Positions 13,877 through 21,735 of a DNA stretch of 24,923 nt are shown here, one piece after another; within the stretch, counting starts at the first letter, position 1, and each line of letters begins with the position of its first letter. The translations under genes and the position numbers were made by a program. The notes under the pieces were generated by a model that worked only from the letters and a program-made list of their open reading frames with translations, was not told the origin of the DNA and made no database searches. Source of the DNA: Desulfobacteraceae bacterium (GTDB taxonomy: Bacteria > Desulfobacterota > Desulfobacteria > Desulfobacterales > Desulfosalsimonadaceae); assembly GCA_024636355.1 (NCBI GenBank), contig JAGXHH010000206.1, positions 1-24,923 of the forward strand, in the 5' to 3' direction.

Positions 13877-14850
13877 TATCGTGTCCCCCTTTTCACCTTG
13901 GTGGAATAGCCTAAGGCCGGGTTTGCCCGGAGAATTTCGAGTTTTTCAACGCCTACTTTTTTCAGGTATTCGTCAAAATCGTTTACGCCCGTGATCCATT
14001 CCGCCACCCAGTTGTCGAGGCCTTCCTGGGATCGGGTGGTGCTGTAAAAATTCCGGATGAAATCGCCGTCGGTTTCATAAATGCCGTAGCACCCGGTGGG
14101 GTGAGCCGCCCAGGGGAGTTCGACGATGTAGTCGATCTGGTGGCCGGCCACCAGGTTCCGGGTCGGTTCCCTTCGGACAAAGTCTTCCGTGACCACCTGT
14201 TCGGCGATGACGATTACCTTGTCTGCGGCCTTGATCGCTTCGGAATCCGAGTACTGCTGGCCTTCGACGCGGACGGTGCCTTCTTCTCCGACCATCTGGA
14301 CGTGGGCGATGCACCAGTCCGGGTTGCAGGCCGGAATGTGCAGCAGCTGGCTGCCATAGAAGGGGTCGTCGACAATTTCGTATTTCTTTTTCGGGATTTT
14401 CGGGTTGGAGCCGTCTCTCAAGCCGAGTTTGCCGAGGTGATCGTATTCGGGATTGAGCATGTCGGTTCCCATGCTCGCATAGGTCGGCATGTAGGGAAGC
14501 CCCATGGCGCCGGCCTGCATGCGGGCCAGGACCTGAACGTGGGAGTAGTCTTCGATGATCACTTCGCCGGCTTCGGCCTTTCTTCCCAGGTTTGCCCCGA
14601 TCTTGCCGTAAAGCTCATGGCCGATCCAGCAGGATTCCCAGATCTTGACACAGCCGGTGCCGATGAGAAGATCGCTGTGGGTGCCGCCGTTGACTTCGAC
14701 GAGGTGAAGGTCTTTTTTCTTTTGCCGGATCAGTTCATAAATCGCCGCCATGGGTCGGCGCCAGATTGTAAATCCGCTGAACGTCAGCATGTCGCCATCG
14801 TTGATCAGGCCGATGGCGTCTTTTAAGCCGAGTTTCTGTGGTTTGCCCAT
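13876..14850 (-). CDS. gctA: CoA-transferase family I, alpha subunit (glutaconate CoA-transferase-like)
   Basis: The protein has 324 residues, the normal alpha-subunit length. The N-terminus LGLKDAIGLINDGDMLTFSG and FTIWRRPMAAIYELIR fits the CoA-binding start, followed by HLVEVNGGTHSDLLIGTG, YSHVQVLARMQAGAMGLPYM and DPFYGSQLLHIPACNPDWCI. AAGGAGA lies upstream of the ATG. It is coupled to the beta subunit downstream and separated from the acyl-CoA dehydrogenase by about 275 bases. Together the subunits would activate an organic acid with CoA taken from acetyl-CoA or another donor, saving ATP, a common choice in anaerobes. Confidence 0.87.
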   Translation of the reverse strand: MGKPQKLGLKDAIGLINDGDMLTFSGFTIWRRPMAAIYELIRQKKKDLHLVEVNGGTHSDLLIGTGCVKIWESCWIGHELYGKIGANLGRKAEAGEVIIEDYSHVQVLARMQAGAMGLPYMPTYASMGTDMLNPEYDHLGKLGLRDGSNPKIPKKKYEIVDDPFYGSQLLHIPACNPDWCIAHVQMVGEEGTVRVEGQQYSDSEAIKAADKVIVIAEQVVTEDFVRREPTRNLVAGHQIDYIVELPWAAHPTGCYGIYETDGDFIRNFYSTTRSQEGLDNWVAEWITGVNDFDEYLKKVGVEKLEILRANPALGYSTKVKRGTR

Positions 14851-15125
14851 TTAAATCTCCTTGTATTTTGAGCGGATGGTGATATGCAGGAGGGGCTTCT
14901 TGCATATGCGCTGTTTCGAGATACGACACCCGTCAAAATCTGTCGGCGATAGGAGCATAACCGGTATTAAGATTTCAGGGCTGCCGCTGCGATAAGCATT
15001 CTTTTTTCGTCCCGCCCATGACCATCTCCTTGCAGAATGGGGATTCGGCGAAGATGATCATGCAGGGATGTCGTCGGCCTTGAATTCCAGGGGGGCTTTG
15101 CCCCCCTGGAAAATTCCGCCTCGTC
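14851..15125 (-). other. Gap with a perfect hairpin between dehydrogenase and CoA-transferase
   Basis: TTCCAGGGGGGC (15085-15096) and GCCCCCCTGGAA (15100-15111) form a perfect 12-bp stem with a 3-base loop, 15 bases after the dehydrogenase stop on the minus strand. No T-run follows, so it is a processing, stabilising or partial-termination signal. A 28-codon minus-strand ORF (from about 15064, MIIFAESPFC...) has no convincing start signal. Confidence 0.5.
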
Positions 15126-16286
15126 TTATTTCTTCTTTTTCTTTTTTGTATCTTTCAGCAGGTCATTGGCGATAACGATTCTCTGGACCTGGTTGGTTCC
15201 TTCATAGATGGTCGTGATCCGGGCATCCCGGTAGAAACGCTCCACCGGGTATTCTTTGGTATATCCGTAACCGCCATGGATCTGGATTGCCTGGCCGGTC
15301 ACCCGCTGGGCCATTTCAGATGCGTAGCATTTCGCCATGGACGCGGCAGCCGTGCAGTTTTCACCGCGTTCCTTTATGGCCGCAGCATTTAGAACCAGCA
15401 GTCGTGCCGCTTCCACATCCATGGCCATATCGGCCAGCATCCACCGGAGTCCCTGGAATTCCGAAATCGGTTTTCCGAACTGGATCCGCTGTTTGGCGTA
15501 TTTTTTGGCTTCATCCAGGGCGGACATCCCGAGTCCCAGGGAAAGGGAGCCGATGCCGATGCGACCCGCGTCCAGGCCGGACATGGCGACGATGAACCCT
15601 TCGCCTTCCTTGCCCAGCACCCGTGATGCCGGCACCCGGCAGTTGGTGAAGTTCAGATCGACCGTATCCGATGCGCACTGCCCCATCTTGTCTTCGATTC
15701 TTCCGACTTCAAACCCCTGCATGCCGGGGGTGATGAGAAACGCGGTGATCCCCTTGCTTCCCGTGGGAGCGGTTCTTGCCAGCAGGATGGTGACCCCGCC
15801 GTTCTTGCCGCTGGTGATAAACCGTTTGGTGCCGTTGATGATATAATCATCTCCGTCTTTTTCAGCGGAGCAGGTCATCGACTGGGGATCGGACCCGGCT
15901 TCAGGTTCGGTGAGGGCGAAGGCGCCGATGATCTCGCCGGCGGCCATGGGGCGCAGGAATTCTTCTTTCTGTGCTTCCGATCCGAATTTTTCGATGCTGC
16001 CGCAGCAGATGGAGTTGTGAACGGACATGATCACCGCAGTCGATGCACAGGCGTAGGCGACCTCGCTTAAGGCCAGAGAGTAGGCGACCGTTCCCATGTC
16101 TTCGCCGCCGTATTTTTCGGATACCAGCATTCCGAGAAGTCCGAGTTCGCCCATTTTTTTGAGGCTGTCGGCCGGATACTCGTGGGTCCGGTCCCGCTCC
16201 GCGGCCTTTTCCATCAGGTCCTTCCGGGCAAATTCCCGGGCCATCTTCTGGATCATTTGCTGTTCTTTGGTTATTTCAAACGTCAT
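15126..16286 (-). CDS. Acyl-CoA dehydrogenase
   Basis: The protein has 386 residues, the usual length for short/medium-chain members. Signature regions are intact: GAFALTEPEAGSDPQSM and INGTKRFITSGKNG around the FAD site, and IYEGTNQVQRIVIA near the C-terminus with the catalytic base Glu362. The chain ends in a run of six lysines, unusual but short. AAGGAGATG precedes the ATG. It would oxidise an acyl-CoA to the trans-2-enoyl-CoA, passing electrons to electron-transfer flavoprotein, and the enoyl-CoA would be the substrate of the hydratase encoded downstream. Chain-length preference cannot be judged from the sequence alone. Confidence 0.95.
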   Translation of the reverse strand: MTFEITKEQQMIQKMAREFARKDLMEKAAERDRTHEYPADSLKKMGELGLLGMLVSEKYGGEDMGTVAYSLALSEVAYACASTAVIMSVHNSICCGSIEKFGSEAQKEEFLRPMAAGEIIGAFALTEPEAGSDPQSMTCSAEKDGDDYIINGTKRFITSGKNGGVTILLARTAPTGSKGITAFLITPGMQGFEVGRIEDKMGQCASDTVDLNFTNCRVPASRVLGKEGEGFIVAMSGLDAGRIGIGSLSLGLGMSALDEAKKYAKQRIQFGKPISEFQGLRWMLADMAMDVEAARLLVLNAAAIKERGENCTAAASMAKCYASEMAQRVTGQAIQIHGGYGYTKEYPVERFYRDARITTIYEGTNQVQRIVIANDLLKDTKKKKKK

Positions 16287-16397
16287 TTCATCTCCTTTTC
16301 GTGATTTTTACAGCCGGGGGATCATTGGTCGATTCGATGCCTTCTTTGAGATATTGCGTTGCTTGAAAGTTTTGTGTCAGTCGAATAGGGATCTGAT

Positions 16398-16710
16398 CCT
16401 TAAGGCAGAATCCAGAATTCAGGAGCCAGAATCCAGAATGTGGAATTCGCCTGCGGCTCAGTCAATTTGTTTAATCTGGTTATCCGGTTGGCTCCAGTGA
16501 TGGCAATCCTAAACTTTTTGACGCCAAAGAGATCGAATATCCTCTCGCAGAGGGCGCTGGGAGCGCAGAGAAACTCTCCGCGTCCTCCGCGGCTCTGCGA
16601 GAGAAATCATTAACTGGAGTTTTCCGGATAACCAGATTGTTTAAATCTGCCGGAGCGAAGCGAGACCCGAATCCTTCTGGCTTCTGGCTTCTGGATTCTG
16701 CTCATTAAGG
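16398..16710. repeat. Nested-palindrome (MITE-like) element of about 313 bp
   Basis: Three nested inverted repeats share one centre. The outermost: CCTTAA and GCAGAATCCAGAA (16398-16417) with TTCTGGATTCTGC and TTAAGG (16689-16710). The middle: AATCTGGTTATCCGG (16473-16487) with CCGGATAACCAGATT (16624-16638), extended by CTCCAGT/ACTGGAG. The innermost: CTCTCGCAGAG (16542-16552) with CTCTGCGAGAG (16593-16603). The word CCAGAA/TTCTGG recurs near both tips. No ORF lies inside. The right tip contains the thiolase stop codon (16705-16707), so either the element inserted at the gene end or supplied the stop. The transcript would fold into a very long hairpin between thiolase and dehydrogenase. Confidence 0.72.
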
Positions 16711-18066
16711 TTCCACCTTAATGAGCATGGCATCTCCCTGGGCATGGCCGGAGCAGATGCCGCAGATGCCGATTCCGCCGCCTCTTCTGCGCAGTTCATA
16801 GGCCAGGGTCATGACGATCCGGGCACCTGTGGCGCCGATCGGATGGCCGTAGGCGATGGCGCTGCCGTTGACGTTGACTTTTTCCATCATCTCTTCCTTG
16901 GACATTCCCAGGATTTTCCTGGCGCTGACCAGGGCCACGGCGGCAAAGGCTTCGTTGATTTCGATCAGATCGACGTCCTTGTACGTCAGGTTGTTCTGAT
17001 CCAGCACTTTTTTGATTGAAAGGCCGGGCACGGTGGCGATATCTTTTGTCGGCTGCGAGACTTCCGCGTAATCGATGATGGAGAAGAGCGGCTTTAATCC
17101 CAGTTCATCGGCTTTCTCCCGGCTCATCAGCAGGCAGACGTCGCCGCCGTCATTTACGCCGGGGGCATTGCCTGCAGTGACGCTTCCGGGCTGGCCGGTC
17201 ACGGTGCTCTTGTGGTTGAAAACCGGCGGCAGTTTGGCCAGTCCTTCCATGGTGGTGGTGGGGCGGGGGCCTTCGTCTGCCGACATGACTTCAAGCTTTT
17301 TCCCGATTTTGACCTCAACGGGAAAAATTTCGTCATCGAGTTTGCCGGCTTCCATGGCGGCCACTGCCGACATCTGGGAATGGCACGCCCATTCGTCATT
17401 CTCTTCACGGGTGAAACCAAACTCGTCACTGGTTTCCGATCCGTGAATAGCCATGTGGCGGTTGTAGAAGGCATCCCAGAGACCGTCGTAGACCATCAGG
17501 TCCTTGAGCTCGGCATTCGGCAGCGCCATCCGCTGTCCGAATCGCATGTTGGGAATCGCATAGGGGCAGTTGCTCATGCTTTCCTGTCCGCCGGCGATGC
17601 AGACATCGGCACGCCCCAGCTGAATCATCTGGGCGGCCAGATCGATGGTTTTAATTCCCGAAGAGCAGACCTTGTTTACGGTAATGGATGGAACCGATTC
17701 GGGAAGTCCCGCCAGGATGCTCGCCTGCCGGCTGGGAACCTGACCGCTTCCACCGGCAACCACCTGGCCCATGACCACATAGTCGACGTCTTCGGGTTTG
17801 AGCTTTCCGTCCACCCGCCGCATGACTTCCTTGATGGCCAGCGCGCCGAGTTCCGGTGCGTCATATTGCTTCAACTTTCCGCCGATGACGCCGTAAGGGG
17901 TCCGGCAGGCTTCCACAACCACGACTTCCCGGTGGTTTTTAAACTGGTTGCCGTAGGATTTTCCCATGCCTTTAAAATCCGGTTTTCTCTGGCCGAATTC
18001 TTCTATTTTGGCGTCCTTGTAAACGTCGGCTCGTTTTTTATCCATCTTTTGAACAACGTCTGACAT
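16705..18066 (-). CDS. Thiolase (acetyl-CoA acetyltransferase / 3-ketoacyl-CoA thiolase)
   Basis: The protein has 453 residues, about 55 longer than usual thiolases. The extra length is an N-terminal charged extension (residues 1-45, rich in Lys/Asp) before the fold begins at EVVVVEACRTPYG. The acyl-accepting Cys134 lies in NKVCSSGIK, His408 in YGHPIGATGAR, and the proton-shuttling Cys438 in ICSGHAQGDAM, where family members more often have CIGGGQG. AGGAGA precedes the ATG, which supports the long form. It is the first gene of the minus-strand cluster and would cleave 3-ketoacyl-CoA to acetyl-CoA and a shortened acyl-CoA, or run in the reverse direction. The last codons lie inside a palindromic element. 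Confidence 0.93.
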   Translation of the reverse strand: MSDVVQKMDKKRADVYKDAKIEEFGQRKPDFKGMGKSYGNQFKNHREVVVVEACRTPYGVIGGKLKQYDAPELGALAIKEVMRRVDGKLKPEDVDYVVMGQVVAGGSGQVPSRQASILAGLPESVPSITVNKVCSSGIKTIDLAAQMIQLGRADVCIAGGQESMSNCPYAIPNMRFGQRMALPNAELKDLMVYDGLWDAFYNRHMAIHGSETSDEFGFTREENDEWACHSQMSAVAAMEAGKLDDEIFPVEVKIGKKLEVMSADEGPRPTTTMEGLAKLPPVFNHKSTVTGQPGSVTAGNAPGVNDGGDVCLLMSREKADELGLKPLFSIIDYAEVSQPTKDIATVPGLSIKKVLDQNNLTYKDVDLIEINEAFAAVALVSARKILGMSKEEMMEKVNVNGSAIAYGHPIGATGARIVMTLAYELRRRGGGIGICGICSGHAQGDAMLIKVEP

Positions 18067-18219
18067 GATATTCTCCTGTCGTTGAAGTGGTTGATTGTTG
18101 AAGGCGGATTGATTTATTTCAGCGGTTCATTCGTTTGTCCGAATCCGGATGAACCTGAACGCGTTTGAATTGAGTAAACACTGATCGCGAGAATTGCGCT
18201 ATTTGTCAGCCAATTGTAT

Positions 18220-18235
18220 AGCATTACTCGTGCCA
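18220..18235 (-). promoter_or_regulatory. Sigma-54 (-24/-12) promoter of the thiolase cluster
   Basis: On the minus strand the sequence is TGGCACG-AGTA-ATGCT, matching the consensus TGGCACG-N4-TTGCW in all but one base, with the GG and GC elements exactly 10 bases apart. Transcription should start near 18208, about 140 bases before the ATG. A sigma-54 activator gene lies just upstream and a palindrome sits about 90 bases upstream of the -24 box, the usual place for an enhancer site. Confidence 0.75.
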
Positions 18236-18324
18236 AAACGGATTGTCTGTATCTAACTAAATAATATTTAATGGTATTTTGTGAGTTTGCATGCCTTTTG
18301 AGGTGAAATGTATCCAACGGCAAA

Positions 18325-18342
18325 TGAGGTGAAAACGCCACA
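18325..18342. promoter_or_regulatory. Activator-site palindrome 1 (thiolase promoter)
   Basis: TGAGGTG-AAAA-CGCCACA, one of four copies of TGNGGYG-N4-YGCCMCA in the window. It lies about 90 bases upstream of the sigma-54 -24 element, fitting an upstream activating sequence. Confidence 0.6.
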
Positions 18343-18455
18343 TGGTAATTGATATTTTCAGCTTAAGTTTCTGTGTTAACATATAAAAAATACAAAAATG
18401 AATTTCAGGCCTATTTGTGGCAGAAACTATCCGTTTATAACCCTTTAACCGAACT

Positions 18456-20768
18456 TCATGAGATAAGCTGATATTTTTTCATTTTGGCGAAAAGGGTTTT
18501 TCGATGAATTTTCAGCTTTTCGGCGGCACGCTCCCTGTGCCATTGGCATTGCTGGAGGATATCGGTAATAACCTTCTTTTCGAATTCTTCCGTGGCGGTG
18601 CGCAGGTCTGTAAATGTCGACCGGGTTATTTTAATGGACGGGTCCTCGGATTGCGACACCAGTGCCGGGGAAAAGTTGTTGCTGAAATTCAACTCGTTTA
18701 AGGAAATGAAGCGGCGCAGGGTATTTTGAAGCTCCCGGACATTTCCAGGCCAATCATAGTTGGTCATCGCTTCCAGGGTTTTTCCGGTGATGGGCGGCAC
18801 CTTCTCCGGACTGAACTTTGTCAGGAAATGCTCGATCAGCAGGGGAAGGTCTTCTTTTCTTTCCCTCAGGGGTTTCAGATAGATCGGAATGATATGGATC
18901 CGGTAAAAAAAATCTTCCCGCATCCGGTTCTTTTTCACATGTTCCACGAGATCCCGGTTGGTGGCGGCAATGATTCGAAGGTTCGGCTGTTTTACCTGAT
19001 TCCCTCCAACCGGTGTAAACCCGCCCTCGTCGATGGCCCGCAATAATTTTACCTGCATGTTGAGCCCGATTTCGCCGATTTCGTCGAGAAAAAGGGTCCC
19101 CCCGTCCGCCTTGTCGAGAAATCCCTCATGGTCCCGGTCTGCGCCGGTAAACGCGCCTTTCTTGTATCCGAAGAATTCGCTCTCTATGATATTTTCATTG
19201 ATCGCGCCGCAGTTTACCGGAACAAAATTCTGGTTTGCCCGGTTTCCGGCGTCATGGATCGCCCGGGCCACGAGTTCCTTGCCGGTCCCGGATTCCCCGT
19301 AAATAATGATATGGGCATCGCTTGCCGCCGATTTTAAAATCAACTCGTAGACCGTCTGCATGGCCTGGCTCTTGCCGACGATGTCGCCGAATTTGTAGCG
19401 GTCCTTCATGGTCGATTTCAGGCGGTAGTTTTCTTTGAGCAGGTCCTTTTCTCTTTCGCGCAGCGCTTCTTCCGCCATTTTCTGTTCGGTAATGTCCCGG
19501 ATGATCGCCTGGGTTCGGGATACGGTACCGTCCGATCCGTGGATGGGGGATATGAACAGGTCATGCCATCTCCCGTCTTTCGGACATTTCACCACTTTTT
19601 TGACCGGATCCCCGTTGAGGAGGAGAGCCGTTTCACACCAGGGGCAGGGAGAATCGAAATTGTAGATGATTTTATGGCAGAGTTTTCCGTTGGCATCCCC
19701 GCCGTTGAATTCGATCATCGGCTTGTTCATGAATTCGATGCGGTAATCCATGTCGCGGATGTAGATCATCCCGTCGAAGTTTTCGATGATCGCCCTGAGC
19801 TGGGATTCCCGCTGCTTGAGGCGGTCTTCGGCCAGCTTGGCGTAAGTAATGTCCATAAACGATGCGATGCTGATCTGGGTCCCCTTGATCATCCCCACCT
19901 TCATCAGCATGTTTTTTACCTTCCGGCTCTTGGTGACCATCTTGCACTCATACACATCCGGGGCCCGGCCCGGCTCATGGCGGCGCCAGTAGTGGTATCG
20001 CTGCATACGGGCCTGGTCGTCGGTGTGGATGACATCGGACCATCTCATCCGGTCGATCAGCTCTTCTTTCGAATATTCGGTTGTGGTTTCGAAGGTGGAA
20101 TTGGCAAATGAGATCGTGCCGTCGTTTTCAATGAGGATCGTGCCGGTCCCGGTATTTTCAAGGACCCCGCTGTACCGGGCTTCGGTCTCTTTTAACACGT
20201 CTTTGATCTGGGCGCCCTCGGCCTGGAATTTCAGGTTGAGTATGCCGCTGGTGATATCGTTTGCCAGTTCCGTCAGAAGATCGATTTTATCCTGATCAAA
20301 GGCGTGGGCGTCACCTGCATATATGGAAATGGCGCCGAACGGTTTTTCATCGGCAATCAGCGGAAAGGCGACCACGGATCCGAACCCGCGCATAATGGCT
20401 TCGTACTGCCAGGAATTCAGATTACCGTCCGCGTCGATGTCCGGAATATTGCAGACCTTGCCGGTGCGGATGGCGAGTCCGGCAGGGGTGGGATTGTCCG
20501 TGGTATCCGCCCAGGAGACGATAATTGAATCGAGGTACTCCTCTTCGTATCCGTACTTTGACTTGACCTGCACCGATTTTTTTTCATCGTCTTCTGCGAA
20601 TGCCACCCATACAAAGGGAAAATTGCCGGCTTCCACAATGATTTTGCAGATCTCATCCAGCAGGCTTGTTTCATTCTTTTCGTGAATAAAGGCGTTTTTG
20701 CACCGGCTGAGAATTTTTATGAACCGGTTCATCTTGCCCAGTTCTTTCATGAGATGATTCTTGCTCAT
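18456..20768 (-). CDS. Sigma-54-dependent transcriptional activator with GAF and two PAS domains
   Basis: The protein has 770 residues from the ATG at 20768. An earlier ATG at 20819 would put the palindrome at 20801 inside the coding region, so the shorter start is preferred; its Shine-Dalgarno is weak. Domains: GAF (about 25-185), PAS1 (about 195-310), PAS2 (about 320-435) with Cys364, Cys375 and Cys378 in a C-x10-CxxC arrangement that could bind metal or sense redox state, AAA+ with Walker A GESGTGKE (491-498), the sigma-54 contact loop GAFTGA (538-543) and Walker B TLFLDE (558-563), and a Fis-type helix-turn-helix at the C-terminus (RAAEKLKIHRKTLFAKMKKY). It directly precedes the sigma-54 promoter of the thiolase cluster on the same strand and is its likely activator. 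The signal is unknown. Confidence 0.92.
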   Translation of the reverse strand: MSKNHLMKELGKMNRFIKILSRCKNAFIHEKNETSLLDEICKIIVEAGNFPFVWVAFAEDDEKKSVQVKSKYGYEEEYLDSIIVSWADTTDNPTPAGLAIRTGKVCNIPDIDADGNLNSWQYEAIMRGFGSVVAFPLIADEKPFGAISIYAGDAHAFDQDKIDLLTELANDITSGILNLKFQAEGAQIKDVLKETEARYSGVLENTGTGTILIENDGTISFANSTFETTTEYSKEELIDRMRWSDVIHTDDQARMQRYHYWRRHEPGRAPDVYECKMVTKSRKVKNMLMKVGMIKGTQISIASFMDITYAKLAEDRLKQRESQLRAIIENFDGMIYIRDMDYRIEFMNKPMIEFNGGDANGKLCHKIIYNFDSPCPWCETALLLNGDPVKKVVKCPKDGRWHDLFISPIHGSDGTVSRTQAIIRDITEQKMAEEALREREKDLLKENYRLKSTMKDRYKFGDIVGKSQAMQTVYELILKSAASDAHIIIYGESGTGKELVARAIHDAGNRANQNFVPVNCGAINENIIESEFFGYKKGAFTGADRDHEGFLDKADGGTLFLDEIGEIGLNMQVKLLRAIDEGGFTPVGGNQVKQPNLRIIAATNRDLVEHVKKNRMREDFFYRIHIIPIYLKPLRERKEDLPLLIEHFLTKFSPEKVPPITGKTLEAMTNYDWPGNVRELQNTLRRFISLNELNFSNNFSPALVSQSEDPSIKITRSTFTDLRTATEEFEKKVITDILQQCQWHRERAAEKLKIHRKTLFAKMKKYQLIS

Positions 20769-20800
20769 TTGTATTCCATGGTTCAGATTTAAGAGTAAAG

Positions 20801-20818
20801 TGTGGCGATACTGCCACA
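20801..20818. promoter_or_regulatory. Activator-site palindrome 2 (in front of the activator gene)
   Basis: TGTGGCG-ATAC-TGCCACA, the most symmetric of the four copies. It lies 33-50 bases before the activator ATG, suiting autoregulation. Confidence 0.6.
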
Positions 20819-21038
20819 ACGAGCCAAAAGAGAATGGTTATTGCTGTCGCTCCGGTCTTTCGTTAATGCGGGCCAAGGTATATGTGCTGTTTTAACGGAC
20901 AGGATTATGAATAACTTAATTTCCTGCCGTTACGAGTTGAAAGGATAACGCAAAATAGCTTCTGCGACCGAGTCATTTTGGTCTACATGGGATTGTTAAA
21001 GAATACAAGCGCAGCATGGATTAAACGATGTTCAAAAA

Positions 21039-21056
21039 TGGGGTGCAGTCGCCACA
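21039..21056. promoter_or_regulatory. Activator-site palindrome 3
   Basis: TGGGGTG-CAGT-CGCCACA, with the same 7-4-7 layout as the copies at 18325, 20801 and 21146. Confidence 0.55.
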
Positions 21057-21145
21057 TATTCAAGGAAACAACTGTCACCTTGTGAGACTTCGTGGCTATA
21101 TCTTTAAAATAGTAATGGATATCTGTAAAGGGTTTTTTGAAGAGT

Positions 21146-21163
21146 TGTGGTGTTTTCGCCCCA
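21146..21163. promoter_or_regulatory. Activator-site palindrome 4
   Basis: TGTGGTG-TTTT-CGCCCCA, with the same 7-4-7 layout; 107 bases from palindrome 3. Confidence 0.5.
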
Positions 21164-21320
21164 CCTGTTTAAGCCGGGATGCCCCCGTTAGAGTACCTAT
21201 GCGGGAAACAGGGCCCCGACCAGGTAATCCGTTCAAAATGCAGAGGCAGACTTGCGTGCTCGCCCTGTAAGGCATTGGAAAAATCGTGCAGAATTTTGCC
21301 CGGAAGAAAAATAATCACCG

Positions 21321-21440
21321 ATGTTTAAAATTGACATTCGTACTTTTTGGCGCGATTGTAAGAACGAATGGAAGTGGAGAACCGGTGATGCCGTGGCGTA
21401 TGCCAGGAGATATTTTCCCGTAAAACTTACCGTTGCATGA
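21321..21440 (+). CDS. Possible 39-residue small protein
   Basis: The reading MFKIDIRTFWRDCKNEWKWR continues with TGDAVAYARRYFPVKLTVA. It is rich in Trp, Arg and Lys and looks more protein-like than random sequence, but it has no good Shine-Dalgarno and I do not recognise a family. It could also be the surviving piece of a longer gene. It lies 158 bases downstream of palindrome 4. Confidence 0.35.
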   Translation: MFKIDIRTFWRDCKNEWKWRTGDAVAYARRYFPVKLTVA

Positions 21441-21468
21441 ATCAGGATGAGGATCAGGAGCGTCGCTT

Positions 21469-21663
21469 ATGGACGAAGAGACGAAGGTCCGGGCCTGTTT
21501 GTTGAGGAAAAGACCGGAGAATATCGCACCGGATTCAAAGACCCCATCCCGCTTGCCTTTAGTTAACCGGCATAAAGCCGCCGACATCATATCGATTCAA
21601 AAAGAACCTCCGACCATCCCGGAATCGCTAAAGGTTCCACCTGGCACATTCGATATTTTTTGA
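21469..21663 (+). CDS. Possible 64-residue hypothetical protein
   Basis: AGGAG lies 8 bases before the ATG. The protein MDEETKVRACLLRKRPENIA... ends in VPPGTFDIF, is basic and proline-rich with no membrane helix, and matches no family I know. It follows the 39-codon ORF by 28 bases, so the two could form a small operon. Coding status is uncertain. Confidence 0.35.
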   Translation: MDEETKVRACLLRKRPENIAPDSKTPSRLPLVNRHKAADIISIQKEPPTIPESLKVPPGTFDIF

Positions 21664-21735
21664 AAATGTCCGCATGCTGATTTTATCATTCTACTATTTC
21701 GCTCGCTCTTACGGCTGCATTCATGTCTGGCCGAA

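Larger units (their letters stand above)
18067..18455 (-). other. Leader and upstream region of the thiolase cluster
   Basis: Non-coding stretch between the activator gene and the thiolase. On the minus strand it holds, in order, an 18-bp palindrome (18325-18342), a half-site-like copy TGAGGTGAAA (18299-18308), a sigma-54 promoter (18220-18235) and a leader of about 140 bases with a possible hairpin (GGTTCAT 18124-18130 with ATGAACC 18149-18155). No ORF is seen. Confidence 0.6.
20819..21320. other. Upstream region of the activator gene with two more palindromes
   Basis: About 500 bases without a convincing gene. It contains palindromes at 21039-21056 and 21146-21163. An 80-codon plus-strand reading (21028-21270) has no ribosome binding site and no recognised domain. 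No sigma-54 box with correct 10-base spacing was found here on either strand. Confidence 0.4.

Noticed and set aside
14101..14826. 241-codon plus-strand frame opposite CoA-transferase A
   Set aside because: Shadow; the minus-strand gene is a clear family member with coupled beta subunit.
17212..18063. 283-codon plus-strand frame opposite the thiolase
   Set aside because: Shadow of the thiolase gene, caused by GC-rich third positions; no start signal or recognisable domain.
21276..21291. Sigma-54 promoter before the small ORFs (TTGGAAAAATCGTGCA)
   Set aside because: The GG and GC elements are 9 rather than 10 bases apart and the -24 side lacks CAC, so it does not fit the promoter class.
21640..21660. 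Sigma-54-like TGGCACA near the end of the 64-codon ORF
   Set aside because: No GC element at the -12 position.
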